From NCBI GenBank assembly GCA_910576385.1, contig CAJTIR010000036.1:1-35845 (forward strand): a stretch of DNA of 35,845 bases, read 5' to 3'. The stretch is from Lachnospiraceae bacterium (GTDB lineage Bacteria; Bacillota; Clostridia; Lachnospirales; Lachnospiraceae). The translations under genes and the position numbers were made by a program. Of the stretch, positions 15,459-23,826 are shown piece by piece. The stretch's first letter is position 1, and each line of letters opens with the position of its first letter. Below the pieces are notes generated by a model. It saw only the letters and a program-made list of their open reading frames with translations. It ran no database searches and was not told where the DNA came from.

Positions 15459-16370
15459 ATGGACATATCATTTAAGAAAATTGAATTGGAGGATCAAGAG
15501 CAGATTGACTTTTACTTAAAGAAAAAGGCATATCGCAGTTGTGATCTGGTATTTGCTAATATTTATCTGTGGAGCCGTAAATATCCCACACAATATGCAA
15601 TTGTGGAAGATGCATTAGTATTTCAGGGCAAAACGGCAGACGGAAGGCCGAGTTGGACATTTCCGGCAGGAGACAGAGAACAGATTCACAGAGCATTGGA
15701 TGTGATGTTTCAATGGTTCAAAGAACAGCAGGAAGGCATTCATATGCATCTGGTTCAGGTGCAGGAATTTGAATTGTTGAACGAGTGGTATCCAGATAAA
15801 TTTGAGATCACATATGACAGAGATATTGCAGATTATGTCTATGAGACAGAACAGTTGATTACCCTTGCAGGAAAGAAGCTGCATGGCAAACGCAATCATA
15901 TCAATCGATTTCAGGAAAATAATCCTGATTGGGTTTATGAGTCAATTACCGCTGAAAATGTAGAAGACTGTTTTCAGATGGCGCTTAAATGGCGGGAGCA
16001 GATGCAGTGTGAGATTGACGTTGAAAAGAGAGATGAAATGTGTGTCACCTTAAACGCACTGCGCCTGATGGAAGAATTGGGGCTTAAGGGCGGTATATTG
16101 AGGACAGAGCCTCGGGGTGAGGTGATTGCTTTTACAATGGGAGAGCAATTGAATCCAGACACTTTTGTGGTGCATATTGAGAAGGCATATGCTGAAATAC
16201 AGGGGGCATATCCGATGATTAATCAGCAGTTTGTAATGCATGAGGCACAGAATTATCAATATGTGAACCGTGAGGAAGATACCGGCTCAGAGGGACTTCG
16301 ACGGGCAAAACTTTCTTATCGTCCAGCGTTTTTAGTGGAAAAAGGAAGAGTTACATTGCGGCAGAGCTAA
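15459..16370 (+). CDS. DUF2156 (phosphatidylglycerol lysyltransferase C-terminal-like) protein
   Basis: A 303-residue soluble protein with a tandem GNAT-like fold typical of DUF2156: IELEDQEQIDFYLKKKAYRSCDLVFANIYLW at the start, GKKLHGKRNHINRF in the middle, and NQQFVMHEAQNYQYVNREEDTGSEGLRRAKLSYRPAFLVEK at the end. These blocks match the lysyl-transfer domain of MprF, but the membrane flippase part is absent. The ATG follows the exporter stop by one base, so expression is coupled. Known relatives move aminoacyl groups from tRNA to lipids or other acceptors. Here the acceptor is unknown; a link to the neighbouring exporter is possible. Confidence 0.87.
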   Translation: MDISFKKIELEDQEQIDFYLKKKAYRSCDLVFANIYLWSRKYPTQYAIVEDALVFQGKTADGRPSWTFPAGDREQIHRALDVMFQWFKEQQEGIHMHLVQVQEFELLNEWYPDKFEITYDRDIADYVYETEQLITLAGKKLHGKRNHINRFQENNPDWVYESITAENVEDCFQMALKWREQMQCEIDVEKRDEMCVTLNALRLMEELGLKGGILRTEPRGEVIAFTMGEQLNPDTFVVHIEKAYAEIQGAYPMINQQFVMHEAQNYQYVNREEDTGSEGLRRAKLSYRPAFLVEKGRVTLRQS

Positions 16371-16432
16371 GATTAATGGCAAAAATTAAATGGATAGTGG
16401 ATATAGATGTTTTTTAGGTCAGGAGGAAAATT

Positions 16433-17533
16433 ATGACAAAAATTGATATTATTTCAGGATTTTTAGGCGCAGGAAAGACGACTTTTATTAAAAAAATGTT
16501 GGAGGATGTTTTTCAGGGGGAAAAGATTGTACTGATTGAAAATGAATTTGGAGAGATTGGCATTGACGGCGGATTTTTAAAAGATTCTGGTATCGAGATC
16601 AGTGAATTAAATTCTGGCTGTATCTGTTGTTCCTTGGTGGGGGATTTTGGCAAAAACCTGCGTGAAGTAATGGAGCGTTTTCATCCAGACCGCATTTTGA
16701 TTGAGCCGTCTGGCGTGGGAAAATTGTCAGATGTGATGAAATCTGTCCAGGAGGTGGAGGCAGAAAATGAAGTAAAGCTCAATGGACGGATTACGGTGGT
16801 GAATACTGCCAAGGCCACCAAACAGATGAAAGCGTTTGGTGAATTTTTCAATAATCAGATTGCGTATGCCACGGTGGTAGTTTTAAGCAGAACCCAAAAT
16901 GTAAAACCAGAACAGACAGAAGTTGTGGTAAAAGCCATAAAAGACAAGAATGCAGACGCAGCAATTATTACCACACCGTGGAATGAGATTGACGGCAAAC
17001 AGATTTATAAAGTGATTGAGCAGCAAAAGTCTCTGGAAGAAGAGCTTCTAGAGGAGCATCACCATGACCATGATCATGACCACCATGAGGAGCATTCCTG
17101 CTGTCATCACGGACATGACCATCATCACCATGAGGAGCATGAGCATGGCCAGGAAGAACATGAGCACTGTCACCATGACCATGATCATCATCATGAGCAT
17201 GGGGAGGACTGTACTTGTGGCTGTCATGATCATCATGAGCACGGGCATCATCACGCAGATGAGATTTTTACTAGTTGGGGCAGAGAGACGCCGCATGTAT
17301 TTGCCAAAGAAACGATTGAACATGCAATGAAAGTATTCTGTGAGACAGAAGATTATGGAACCATTCTGCGTGCCAAGGGCATGGTGCCCTGCGAAGATCA
17401 CACCTGGATTTATTTTGACATGGTGGATGGTGAATATGAACTGCGTACCGGAGAGGCAGATTATACAGGAAGGCTCTGTGTGATCGGAACTGATATCCAG
17501 GAAGATAAGTTGGCAGAATTGTTTGGAATCTAA
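16433..17533 (+). CDS. CobW/G3E-family GTPase metallochaperone with His/Cys-rich metal tract
   Basis: A 366-residue protein. Walker A GFLGAGKTTF is at 9-18, switch regions ENEFGEIGIDG and EPSGVGKLSD follow, and the metal-binding C-x-C-C motif is GCICC at 62-66. The guanine-specificity motif is altered (LSRTQN in place of (N/S)KxD). Residues about 204-278 form a low-complexity tract with about 33 His, several Asp and Cys pairs (SCC, CTCGC), a metal store or sensor. The CobW C-terminal domain (LRAKGMVPC ... LRTGEADYTGRLCVIGTD) closes the protein. AGGAGG precedes the ATG. Known relatives (ZNG1, YciC, CobW) deliver zinc or cobalt. A second CobW-like gene follows after 53 bases. Confidence 0.92.
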   Translation: MTKIDIISGFLGAGKTTFIKKMLEDVFQGEKIVLIENEFGEIGIDGGFLKDSGIEISELNSGCICCSLVGDFGKNLREVMERFHPDRILIEPSGVGKLSDVMKSVQEVEAENEVKLNGRITVVNTAKATKQMKAFGEFFNNQIAYATVVVLSRTQNVKPEQTEVVVKAIKDKNADAAIITTPWNEIDGKQIYKVIEQQKSLEEELLEEHHHDHDHDHHEEHSCCHHGHDHHHHEEHEHGQEEHEHCHHDHDHHHEHGEDCTCGCHDHHEHGHHHADEIFTSWGRETPHVFAKETIEHAMKVFCETEDYGTILRAKGMVPCEDHTWIYFDMVDGEYELRTGEADYTGRLCVIGTDIQEDKLAELFGI

Positions 17534-17586
17534 GATCAGCAGAGCAGTCTGCAAAGTTTAGGTGAGTTGAGAGGAAAGGGTGTGCA

Positions 17587-18534
17587 ATGAATATGGATAT
17601 TCCAGTATATTTGTTTTCTGGTTTTATGGACAGCGGAAAGAGTTCCTTGATTCGGGAAACCTTGGTGGAAGGAGATTTCAGTGAGGGCGGAAAGACGCTG
17701 CTGATTCTCTGTGAAGATGGGGAAGTGGAATTTGACGAAAATGAGTTGGCAGAGGCTGATACGCAGATGGTTATGATAGAGGAAGAGGAATCCTTTACTG
17801 CTGCAAAACTTATGGAATTGCAGCTTCAATATCAGCCAGACCAGGTATTTATTGAATATAATGGAACCTGGCAGATGTCTACCTTTCTGGAGATGGAGCT
17901 GCCTAAGGGTTGGGAGTTGGTGCAGTCTCTGGCCACGGTAGATGCCACTAGTTTTGATCTCTATCTGAATAATATGCGGGCCATGATTATGGAACAGCTT
18001 TTTGCGGCGGATGTGGTGATTTTAAATCGTTGTGACGATGATACGCCTAAGGGCAGGTTTCGCCGAGCGATTAAGGCAGTCAACCGCAAAGCACAGATTG
18101 CATATGAGCGCGCAGATGGTACCATTGATGATAATGATATGGAAGAGCTTCCATATGATTTAAATCAGGAGATCATTGAAATTACAGATATGGATTATGG
18201 GATCTGGTATATGGATGCGATGGATGACCCAAGAAAATATGAGGGGAAAAAGGTACGTTTTCTGGCGCTCGTTTACCGTCCACAGAAGATGAAAAAAGGT
18301 GTATTTGTGCCAGGACGTTTTGCGATGACTTGTTGTGTGGATGATATTACTTTTGTGGGATTTAAGTGCAAATATGACAAGGCTGCTGAGATTTCTCATA
18401 AGTCCTGGATTACCATTACCGCAGAGATGCACTATGAATTTGCAATAGAATATAAAGGAAAAGGACCAGTATTATATGCACTGGATGTGCAGCCGGCCAA
18501 GAAGCCGGAGGATGAATTTATTTACTTTAGCTGA
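17587..18534 (+). CDS. CobW-like GTPase fused to a YcgQ/DUF1980-like C-terminal domain
   Basis: A 315-residue protein. The N-terminal part (1 to about 190) is G3E-like with Walker A GFMDSGKSS at 12-20, VFIEYNGTW for the switch, TVDATSFDLYL, and NRCDDD at 147-152 as guanine motif; the C-x-C-C metal motif is missing. From about 205 the sequence changes to YEGKKVRFLALVYRPQKMKK...FVPGRFAMTCCVDDITFVGF, which I recognise as like the C-terminal OB-type domain of YcgQ (DUF1980/TIGR03943), with its conserved RF-x-M-(T/S)CC. In Bacillus, ycgQ and the permease ycgR neighbour the CobW protein YciC. No permease is present here. GAGGAAAGGG supports the start. Metal target unproven. Confidence 0.78.
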   Translation: MNMDIPVYLFSGFMDSGKSSLIRETLVEGDFSEGGKTLLILCEDGEVEFDENELAEADTQMVMIEEEESFTAAKLMELQLQYQPDQVFIEYNGTWQMSTFLEMELPKGWELVQSLATVDATSFDLYLNNMRAMIMEQLFAADVVILNRCDDDTPKGRFRRAIKAVNRKAQIAYERADGTIDDNDMEELPYDLNQEIIEITDMDYGIWYMDAMDDPRKYEGKKVRFLALVYRPQKMKKGVFVPGRFAMTCCVDDITFVGFKCKYDKAAEISHKSWITITAEMHYEFAIEYKGKGPVLYALDVQPAKKPEDEFIYFS

Positions 18535-18686
18535 TTTATCATTAGGTTTTAATGAAAAATTAGAAAAATGTCATCAGATTCTACTTGTTGGAATTAGTTA
18601 CAATCGAAATAAATGTCATACATGTAAAATAGAAAAACAGGAAAGGAAAAGGTGCGGTATAGAGGGTTCCGCAGCCAGGTGAAGGT

Positions 18687-19817
18687 ATGGTTTACAAGGA
18701 GTTTCAGGATTTAAAATTGTCCGCCCTTGGAATGGGGGCAATGCGTCTGCCCGTGTTAGATGGAGATGATGCAAAGATTGACGAAGAAAAAACGGCACAG
18801 ATGATTGATTATGCTATGGAACATGGAATCAATTATTATGATACTGCTTGGGGATATCACAGTGGCAATTCAGAGCTGGTGATTGGCAGAGTGCTCAGTG
18901 CATATCCAAGAGAGAGCTATTATCTTGCCACAAAATTTCCAGGTTATGATCTCTCAAATATGGACAAAGTGGAAGAGATTTTTGAACGTCAGCTTGAAAA
19001 ATGTGGGGTGGAATATTTTGATTTTTATCTGTTTCACAATGTCTGTGAGATGAATATTGATGCTTATCTAGATCCCAAATATGGTATCTATACATATCTT
19101 ATGGAACAAAAGAACAATGGGCGTATTCGTCATTTGGGATTTTCTGCACATGGCAGCTATGAGGTGATGGAGCGATTTTTAAAGGCTTATGGCGCACAGA
19201 TGGAATTTTGCCAGATACAGCTCAATTGGCTGGATTGCTCTTTCCAGGATGCCAAAGACAAAGTTGAGCTGTTAAAAAAATATCATATTCCAGTGTGGGT
19301 GATGGAGCCTGTGCGTGGTGGCAGGCTTTGTAAGCTGTCCAAAGAAGAGACAGAACATCTTAAAAAATTGCGCCCGGAAGAGACTGTGCCTGCTTGGGCA
19401 TTTCGATTTTTACAGGCGATTCCAGAGGTGACGATGGTGCTTTCTGGGATGTCGAACAGGGAACAGCTTCAGGAAAATATTCAGACCTTTTATGAGGAGC
19501 GTCCACTCAATCCGAAAGAGTTTGACGCACTGCTTCAAGTGGCGCAGAGGATGATAGAGAAGAAAGTGCTTCCCTGTACCGCCTGCCGCTATTGTGTCAG
19601 TCATTGTGCGAAAGGACTGGATATTCCTTCCCTGCTGGAACTGTATAATGAACATGTTTTTACAGAGGGCGGATTTCTTGCGCCTATGGCGCTGCGTGCG
19701 ATGCCCAAGGAGAAGCAGCCCAGTGCCTGCATTGGCTGCAGAAGCTGTGAGGCTGTTTGTCCTCAACAGATTAAGATCTCGGAGGCGATGGCAGATTTCT
19801 GTGAGAAAATGAGATAG
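18687..19817 (+). CDS. Aldo/keto reductase with C-terminal two-cluster ferredoxin domain
   Basis: A 376-residue protein. The AKR TIM barrel spans about 1-285, with the catalytic tetrad visible as Asp and Tyr in YDTAWGYHSG, Lys in LATKFPG and His in YLFHNVCE. The tail carries two 4Fe-4S patterns: CTACRYCVSHC (about 296-306) and CIGCRSCEAVC (about 348-358), so it is the ferredoxin-fused subgroup common in gut Clostridia. It probably exchanges electrons with ferredoxin while reducing a carbonyl; the substrate is unknown. GAAGG lies close before the ATG. The regulator that follows may control it, but the 121-base gap has no clear terminator. Confidence 0.92.
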   Translation: MVYKEFQDLKLSALGMGAMRLPVLDGDDAKIDEEKTAQMIDYAMEHGINYYDTAWGYHSGNSELVIGRVLSAYPRESYYLATKFPGYDLSNMDKVEEIFERQLEKCGVEYFDFYLFHNVCEMNIDAYLDPKYGIYTYLMEQKNNGRIRHLGFSAHGSYEVMERFLKAYGAQMEFCQIQLNWLDCSFQDAKDKVELLKKYHIPVWVMEPVRGGRLCKLSKEETEHLKKLRPEETVPAWAFRFLQAIPEVTMVLSGMSNREQLQENIQTFYEERPLNPKEFDALLQVAQRMIEKKVLPCTACRYCVSHCAKGLDIPSLLELYNEHVFTEGGFLAPMALRAMPKEKQPSACIGCRSCEAVCPQQIKISEAMADFCEKMR

Positions 19818-19938
19818 ATAATGGCGAGTGGGAAGTTTTATCAGCTCCATTTGCAGTATGTTTCAGTGAGGACAGAAGAAACTGTGTGGAGCCAGATCTC
19901 TCTGTGATTTGTGACAGGAAAAAGGGAAAGGAACGGAC

Positions 19939-20616
19939 ATGGGAGCAGACAGCAGGTTATCAGACCGGATCGCGGACAGTATTGTGTCTATGATTGTGGT
20001 GGAAAAGCGTTTTTTACCAGGCAGCAAATTGCCCAATGAAAATATATTATCAGAGGAATTAAAAGTCAGCCGCACAACACTGCGGGAAGCAATTCGGATC
20101 CTTGCCACAGGCGGAATTTTAGAGACACGGCGCGGCAAAGGCACCTTTGTCAGAGAGGATTTCAAGGCAGAACACTCAGAGGAATTAGCAGCTTTGGCTT
20201 CTGCTAAAGTAAAGGCCAGAGATTTATATGAAATGCGTCTGATTTTTGAGCCGGAGGCGGCATATTATGCTGCCCTGCGTGCCACAGATGAAGAAATAGG
20301 GCGTATTTTAGTCCTGGGAGCGGAGATTGAGGAGCGTATCAGATTAAAAAAAGACCGCACGAAAGTGGAACAGGCTTTCCATCAATCCATTGCCAGAGCA
20401 ACACACAATGAATTTATGAATCAGTTGATGCCAGTGATCTATGAGGGCATCAATAAGGGGGTGGCGCTCTCTAAAGTTCATGGTGAAGCGGTTCAGGCAA
20501 CCCTGATTGATCATAAAATTTTGATGGATTTTATCAAGGCGCGCAATGGGGAAGGGGCGAGAAATGCGATGCGTATTCATATCTTACATGCTATGGAACA
20601 TCTTTCTATGGAATGA
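19939..20616 (+). CDS. GntR-family regulator, FadR/FCD subgroup
   Basis: A 225-residue protein. The winged HTH (about 5-75) reads KLPNENILSEELKVSRTTLREAIRILATGGILETRRGKGTFV. The FCD ligand domain (about 90-220) begins DLYEMRLIFEPEAAYYAALRAT. Its His/Asp metal-binding pattern is suggested by FHQSIARATHN and by HKILMDFIKARN and MRIHILHAME. Members bind carboxylates such as lactate, gluconate or citrate and repress nearby operons. The best neighbours as targets are the aldo/keto reductase upstream or its own gene. AAAGGGAAAGG is a suitable RBS for the ATG chosen. Confidence 0.92.
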   Translation: MGADSRLSDRIADSIVSMIVVEKRFLPGSKLPNENILSEELKVSRTTLREAIRILATGGILETRRGKGTFVREDFKAEHSEELAALASAKVKARDLYEMRLIFEPEAAYYAALRATDEEIGRILVLGAEIEERIRLKKDRTKVEQAFHQSIARATHNEFMNQLMPVIYEGINKGVALSKVHGEAVQATLIDHKILMDFIKARNGEGARNAMRIHILHAMEHLSME

Positions 20617-20652
20617 GGATTTTCAAGTTTTAGTACATATGGAGGGATAAAA

Positions 20653-21285
20653 ATGAAGCCAGATAACAGAGAAACACAAGAGATCGAGGCGGCAAACATG
20701 ATTGAAGCCCAAGAAGATATGGAACAGCAGAATATAAAAGAACCTCAAACGAAAGCAGTCAAGAGTAAGGGAAAGGCAATCGTCCGAGAAATCATCAGCA
20801 ATCTGACCATTATTATCATTGCGCTGGGCGTTGGATTTTTTCTGAATAAATATATGATTGCCAATGCGCAGGTTCCCACAAGTTCGATGGAGACAACGGT
20901 TATGGCTGGCGACAGAATCTTAGTAAATCGTCTTTCTTACATATTTGGGGAGCCGCAGCGAGGGGATATTGTGACATTTATCTATCCAGATGACGGCAAA
21001 ACATTGTATTTGAAACGGATTATAGGGCTGCCAGGTGAGACTATTTCTGGGAAAGAGGGCGTCATTTATATTGATGGAGAACCGTTGAAAGATGATTTCA
21101 CCGAGGAGGTCAGTTATGATAATTTCGGACCCTATACAGTTCCAAAAGGAAGTTACTTTATGATGGGAGATAACCGAACAGATTCCTGGGATTCCAGATA
21201 TTGGACACATAAATTTGTAAAATTGGAGGATATTATTGGAAAGGCAGAGGTCAGTTATTTTCCTCATCCTCGTATACTGCGGTAA
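20653..21285 (+). CDS. lepB: Signal peptidase I
   Basis: A 210-residue membrane protease that removes signal peptides outside the cytoplasmic membrane. A long charged N-terminal tail (1-45) precedes one membrane helix at about 46-66. Box B has PTSSMETT with the nucleophile Ser78. Box D has LYLKRIIGLPGE with the general base Lys121. Box E is GDNRTDSWDSRYW. It is of the short Gram-positive type. GGAGGG lies before the ATG. The 45-residue acidic and basic cytoplasmic extension is longer than usual. A terminator follows that overlaps the end of the opposing kinase gene. Confidence 0.95.
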   Translation: MKPDNRETQEIEAANMIEAQEDMEQQNIKEPQTKAVKSKGKAIVREIISNLTIIIIALGVGFFLNKYMIANAQVPTSSMETTVMAGDRILVNRLSYIFGEPQRGDIVTFIYPDDGKTLYLKRIIGLPGETISGKEGVIYIDGEPLKDDFTEEVSYDNFGPYTVPKGSYFMMGDNRTDSWDSRYWTHKFVKLEDIIGKAEVSYFPHPRILR

Positions 21286-21352
21286 ATTTAAACAAGTTAC
21301 AATAGAAAACAAAGTGGGCAAGCCCATATCAATTTCTATGACTCTATACATA

Positions 21353-21383
21353 AAAGAATCCCGCTATGCAGGATTCTTTTTTA
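21353..21383 (+). terminator. Terminator of lepB overlapping the end of the convergent kinase gene
   Basis: AAAAGAATCC ... GGATTCTTTT stem followed by T residues. The kinase stop codon (complement of 21364-21366) lies in the loop, so one hairpin serves both genes. Confidence 0.8.
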
Positions 21384-22674
21384 TTACTTTTTCTATAGTT
21401 TTTAAAAGCAATGGAATATCAATGGGCTTCGTCAGATGGGCATTCATACCGCTCTCTATTGATAGCTGTTTATCACTCTCAAAGGCATTTGCGGACAAAG
21501 CAATAATTGGAATTTTCGCCAATAATGGATTGTTAAGATTGCGGATGGCTTTGGCCGCCTCTCGTCCGTCCATCACTGGCATTTGAATATCCATTAAGAT
21601 TAAATCAAAATCTCCAGGTTTGGAGTGTGCTAATTTTTCTACCGCGATACTGCCATTGACAGCAGTTTCAATGAAAAAGCCCAATCCTTGCAGTATTTCT
21701 GTCTCAATTTCCAGATTGATCATATTGTCTTCCACCAGAAGAATTTTGTGATTCATCGGTTGAAAGGTTGCGTTCTCAGAGTGTTCCGAAATGTTAGCGG
21801 AATTGTCTGGTATACGCAGATTTAATATAACAGTAAAAGTACTTCCTTTGTCGGCGCTACTGTCTACTTCGATGGTGCCGCCCATCGTGGTGACAATATT
21901 TTTGGCAATCGTAAGACTTAATCCAGTACCGTGAATCCCACTAAAAGTTGTGTTTTTCTCACGCTCAAACGGCTCAAAAATATGTGCCAGAAAATCCTTA
22001 TGGATGCCAATGCCATTATCTTTGAAAATAAATTCATAGACGACATGGTGATTGGGCAGTACTTCTAATTCGTCAGCGATGATTTCCACATTGCCCCAAG
22101 CCTTTGTATAGGTGACAGCATTGTGTGTGAGGTATTGAAAAAGTTGTTTGAGCTTATTGGGGTCACTGTAAATCTTATCATGTATAAGCTTCGTATCATC
22201 TAAGGTCAGAGAGATGTTTTTTTCTTCAGCCAGTCCAAGCAGCTCCTGATGTACTTCTTTTAAAATTTCACACAAATTACATTTGGATTCGTCTATTTTT
22301 ATCTTGTTTGATTCCGCCCAAGACAGTTCCAATACTTTTTCCATCAATTCTAAGAGTTGTTTGCTGGAATGTTCAATTTTGGAAAGGTAGCCTTTTACAG
22401 CTTCTATATCCGTAATATGTTTTTTGGCAAGTTCCGTAAAACCGAATATTGCATTTAGAGGGGTACGGATATCATGAGACATATTCGAGAGGAAGGTGTT
22501 TCTGGCGACAATGGCCAGATTTGCATTTTTTAAGGCATCCTCCAAAATTTGTTTTTGTTCCATTTCACGCTGAATTTCTAAATCTACTCTGCGATATCCC
22601 ATTACAATCTGGGAGATGCGCTTTTCATTCCCCCACATTGACAATGCGAAGCTGAAGATATTGAATTTTGCCAT
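21364..22674 (-). CDS. Histidine kinase plus receiver half of a frameshifted hybrid sensor kinase
   Basis: The longest reading of this frame gives 436 residues, but the first 14 are probably only the out-of-frame reading of the upstream PAS half. HisKA has FLSNMSHDIRTPLNAI with the phospho-acceptor His67. HATPase_c shows HNAVTYT (N box), FKDNGIGI (G1) and GTGLSLTIAKN (G2). A receiver domain fills about 310-430, with KILLVEDN, the phospho-Asp in LILMDIQMPVMDG, ALSAN and the KP Lys. All catalytic residues are intact. There is no RBS before the first ATG. Joined to the ORF at 22625-23596 it makes one hybrid kinase of about 743 residues. Signal and target are unknown. Confidence 0.85.
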   Translation of the reverse strand: MAKFNIFSFALSMWGNEKRISQIVMGYRRVDLEIQREMEQKQILEDALKNANLAIVARNTFLSNMSHDIRTPLNAIFGFTELAKKHITDIEAVKGYLSKIEHSSKQLLELMEKVLELSWAESNKIKIDESKCNLCEILKEVHQELLGLAEEKNISLTLDDTKLIHDKIYSDPNKLKQLFQYLTHNAVTYTKAWGNVEIIADELEVLPNHHVVYEFIFKDNGIGIHKDFLAHIFEPFEREKNTTFSGIHGTGLSLTIAKNIVTTMGGTIEVDSSADKGSTFTVILNLRIPDNSANISEHSENATFQPMNHKILLVEDNMINLEIETEILQGLGFFIETAVNGSIAVEKLAHSKPGDFDLILMDIQMPVMDGREAAKAIRNLNNPLLAKIPIIALSANAFESDKQLSIESGMNAHLTKPIDIPLLLKTIEKVIKKNPA

Positions 22675-23596
22675 TATTTAAAACTCGATAATTGGTGTAA
22701 TATGTTTTGCTGTTTGATAACTTTTTGCGGATATAATCTGGCGCTGTCACTTTCAAGATTCGTTCACGATCTTCAGGATGAACCCATGTATTAACATAGT
22801 TTGACAGATACCAATGAAATCCAAGCGCTTGATATTTTTTATTAAACTGACGTTTGGTGCGGCTGCTGAGCCGATAGGGGAACACCCTGTCGGTGTCAAG
22901 ATCCGCATAGAGGATAGAATCATAATTTACACTGAGTCCCTCAATTACTTCCAGTCGCCGTAAATGCTCCTGGTTGATAATTTTGCGTTCTTTGTCATAT
23001 TCTTCAATCAGGCTTTTTAATATTTGTTCTTTCTCATTGATGAGAGCTACCTTTTCTTGCAGATGACGTTTCTTTTTTTCTGTGGCGTCGCCCAGAAATA
23101 CATAGAATATATCCCCAATGGCGTCACTGTGAATAAAATGTCCATAGTCCTCAACCCAGCGAATGGAGCCATCTTTGCGCACGATCCGGTATTCTACATA
23201 GTCCAGGTCATATTGGCTTTGGGCAATCTGTTCTTTGATACTCTGCTCTACATGATCTAGATCTCTATGATATATCATTCCTTTAAAGGAATTACCAGTT
23301 ATTTCCTGAAATTCTTTTAACGTACTGCACTGAAAAATGCGAAGCAGCGCTTGGTTGGCATAGAGAATCTTCTCTTCATCATTTGCATAATAAATTAAAA
23401 AACCCCCTGGCATTTCATCCATAAATTTTATCATTTCGTGGGCCATTCGGATATTTTCAGGATCCAGAAAAAAAGAGATATCCGTAAGGGCATCTTGTGA
23501 AACCTGCTGTCCAATGTCCGCAATATTATATTCGGGAAGGCTTAACAGGGTTAATACATATTCCATTAGATTGTTAGTATGTTTTTGTGTGTTCAT
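22625..23596 (-). CDS. PAS sensor half of the frameshifted hybrid sensor kinase
   Basis: A 323-residue protein. An N-terminal region of about 50 residues is followed by a PAS domain (GGFLIYYANDEEKILYANQA ... YRIVRKDGSIRWVEDYGHFI). A coiled-coil-like linker (EKKKRHLQEKVALINEKEQI) comes next, then a second PAS-like region that stops abruptly at QLRIVNVGE. In the next frame the natural continuation GNEKRISQIVMGYRRVDLEIQ is found at once, so this is the front half of one broken gene. The start at 23596 follows AGGGAGAAT. It is preceded by a promoter-like sequence on the minus strand. Confidence 0.8.
   Translation of the reverse strand: MNTQKHTNNLMEYVLTLLSLPEYNIADIGQQVSQDALTDISFFLDPENIRMAHEMIKFMDEMPGGFLIYYANDEEKILYANQALLRIFQCSTLKEFQEITGNSFKGMIYHRDLDHVEQSIKEQIAQSQYDLDYVEYRIVRKDGSIRWVEDYGHFIHSDAIGDIFYVFLGDATEKKKRHLQEKVALINEKEQILKSLIEEYDKERKIINQEHLRRLEVIEGLSVNYDSILYADLDTDRVFPYRLSSRTKRQFNKKYQALGFHWYLSNYVNTWVHPEDRERILKVTAPDYIRKKLSNSKTYYTNYRVLNNGKIQYLQLRIVNVGE
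22630..22634 (-). other. Frameshift point: G5 homopolymer joining the two kinase halves
   Basis: On the minus strand the run is five G. With five, the frame reads V-G-E-stop. With four, it reads V-G-N-E-K-R and continues through the kinase domain. A single-base change thus explains the split. It may be a true mutation, a phase-variable tract or an assembly error. Confidence 0.85.
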
Positions 23597-23675
23597 AATA
23601 AATATTCTCCCTGAAATAATGTTACATAGATTTTACCTTGTGTTTTGTGCAAATATATAGTATCTATGACAAAGT

Positions 23676-23704
23676 ATTTTACCATAAAATGGACATTTTG
23701 TCAT
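23676..23704 (-). promoter_or_regulatory. Putative promoter of the hybrid kinase
   Basis: On the minus strand ATGACA (complement of 23699-23704), a 17-bp spacer and TAAAAT (complement of 23676-23681), both 5/6 to consensus, 80 bases before the kinase start. Confidence 0.55.
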
Positions 23705-23758
23705 GGGCTGTGACCAAAAATTGGGAGTGTAATTTACAAAATTTGTTATACAACTATA

Positions 23759-23787
23759 TTGACAGCAGACAACTAAGCGTGTATACT
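23759..23787 (+). promoter_or_regulatory. Sigma-A promoter of ilvD
   Basis: TTGACA (23759-23764), a 17-bp spacer, TATACT (23782-23787). The leader is only about 35 bases, so no attenuator or T-box fits. Confidence 0.75.
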
Positions 23788-23826
23788 CTTAGCATAGAAC
23801 TTAAATTTTAGAAAAGAGGTAGAGAG

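Noticed and set aside
17040-17270. DNA tandem repeat in the His-rich tract as an independent repeat element
   Set aside because: The near-repeats of CATGACCATGATCAT follow from His/Asp codon runs in the gene and stay in frame.
17048-17554. Minus-strand ORF rich in Met and Leu (168 codons)
   Set aside because: It is the complement of the His-rich tract and the CobW C-terminal domain; no RBS and no family resemblance.
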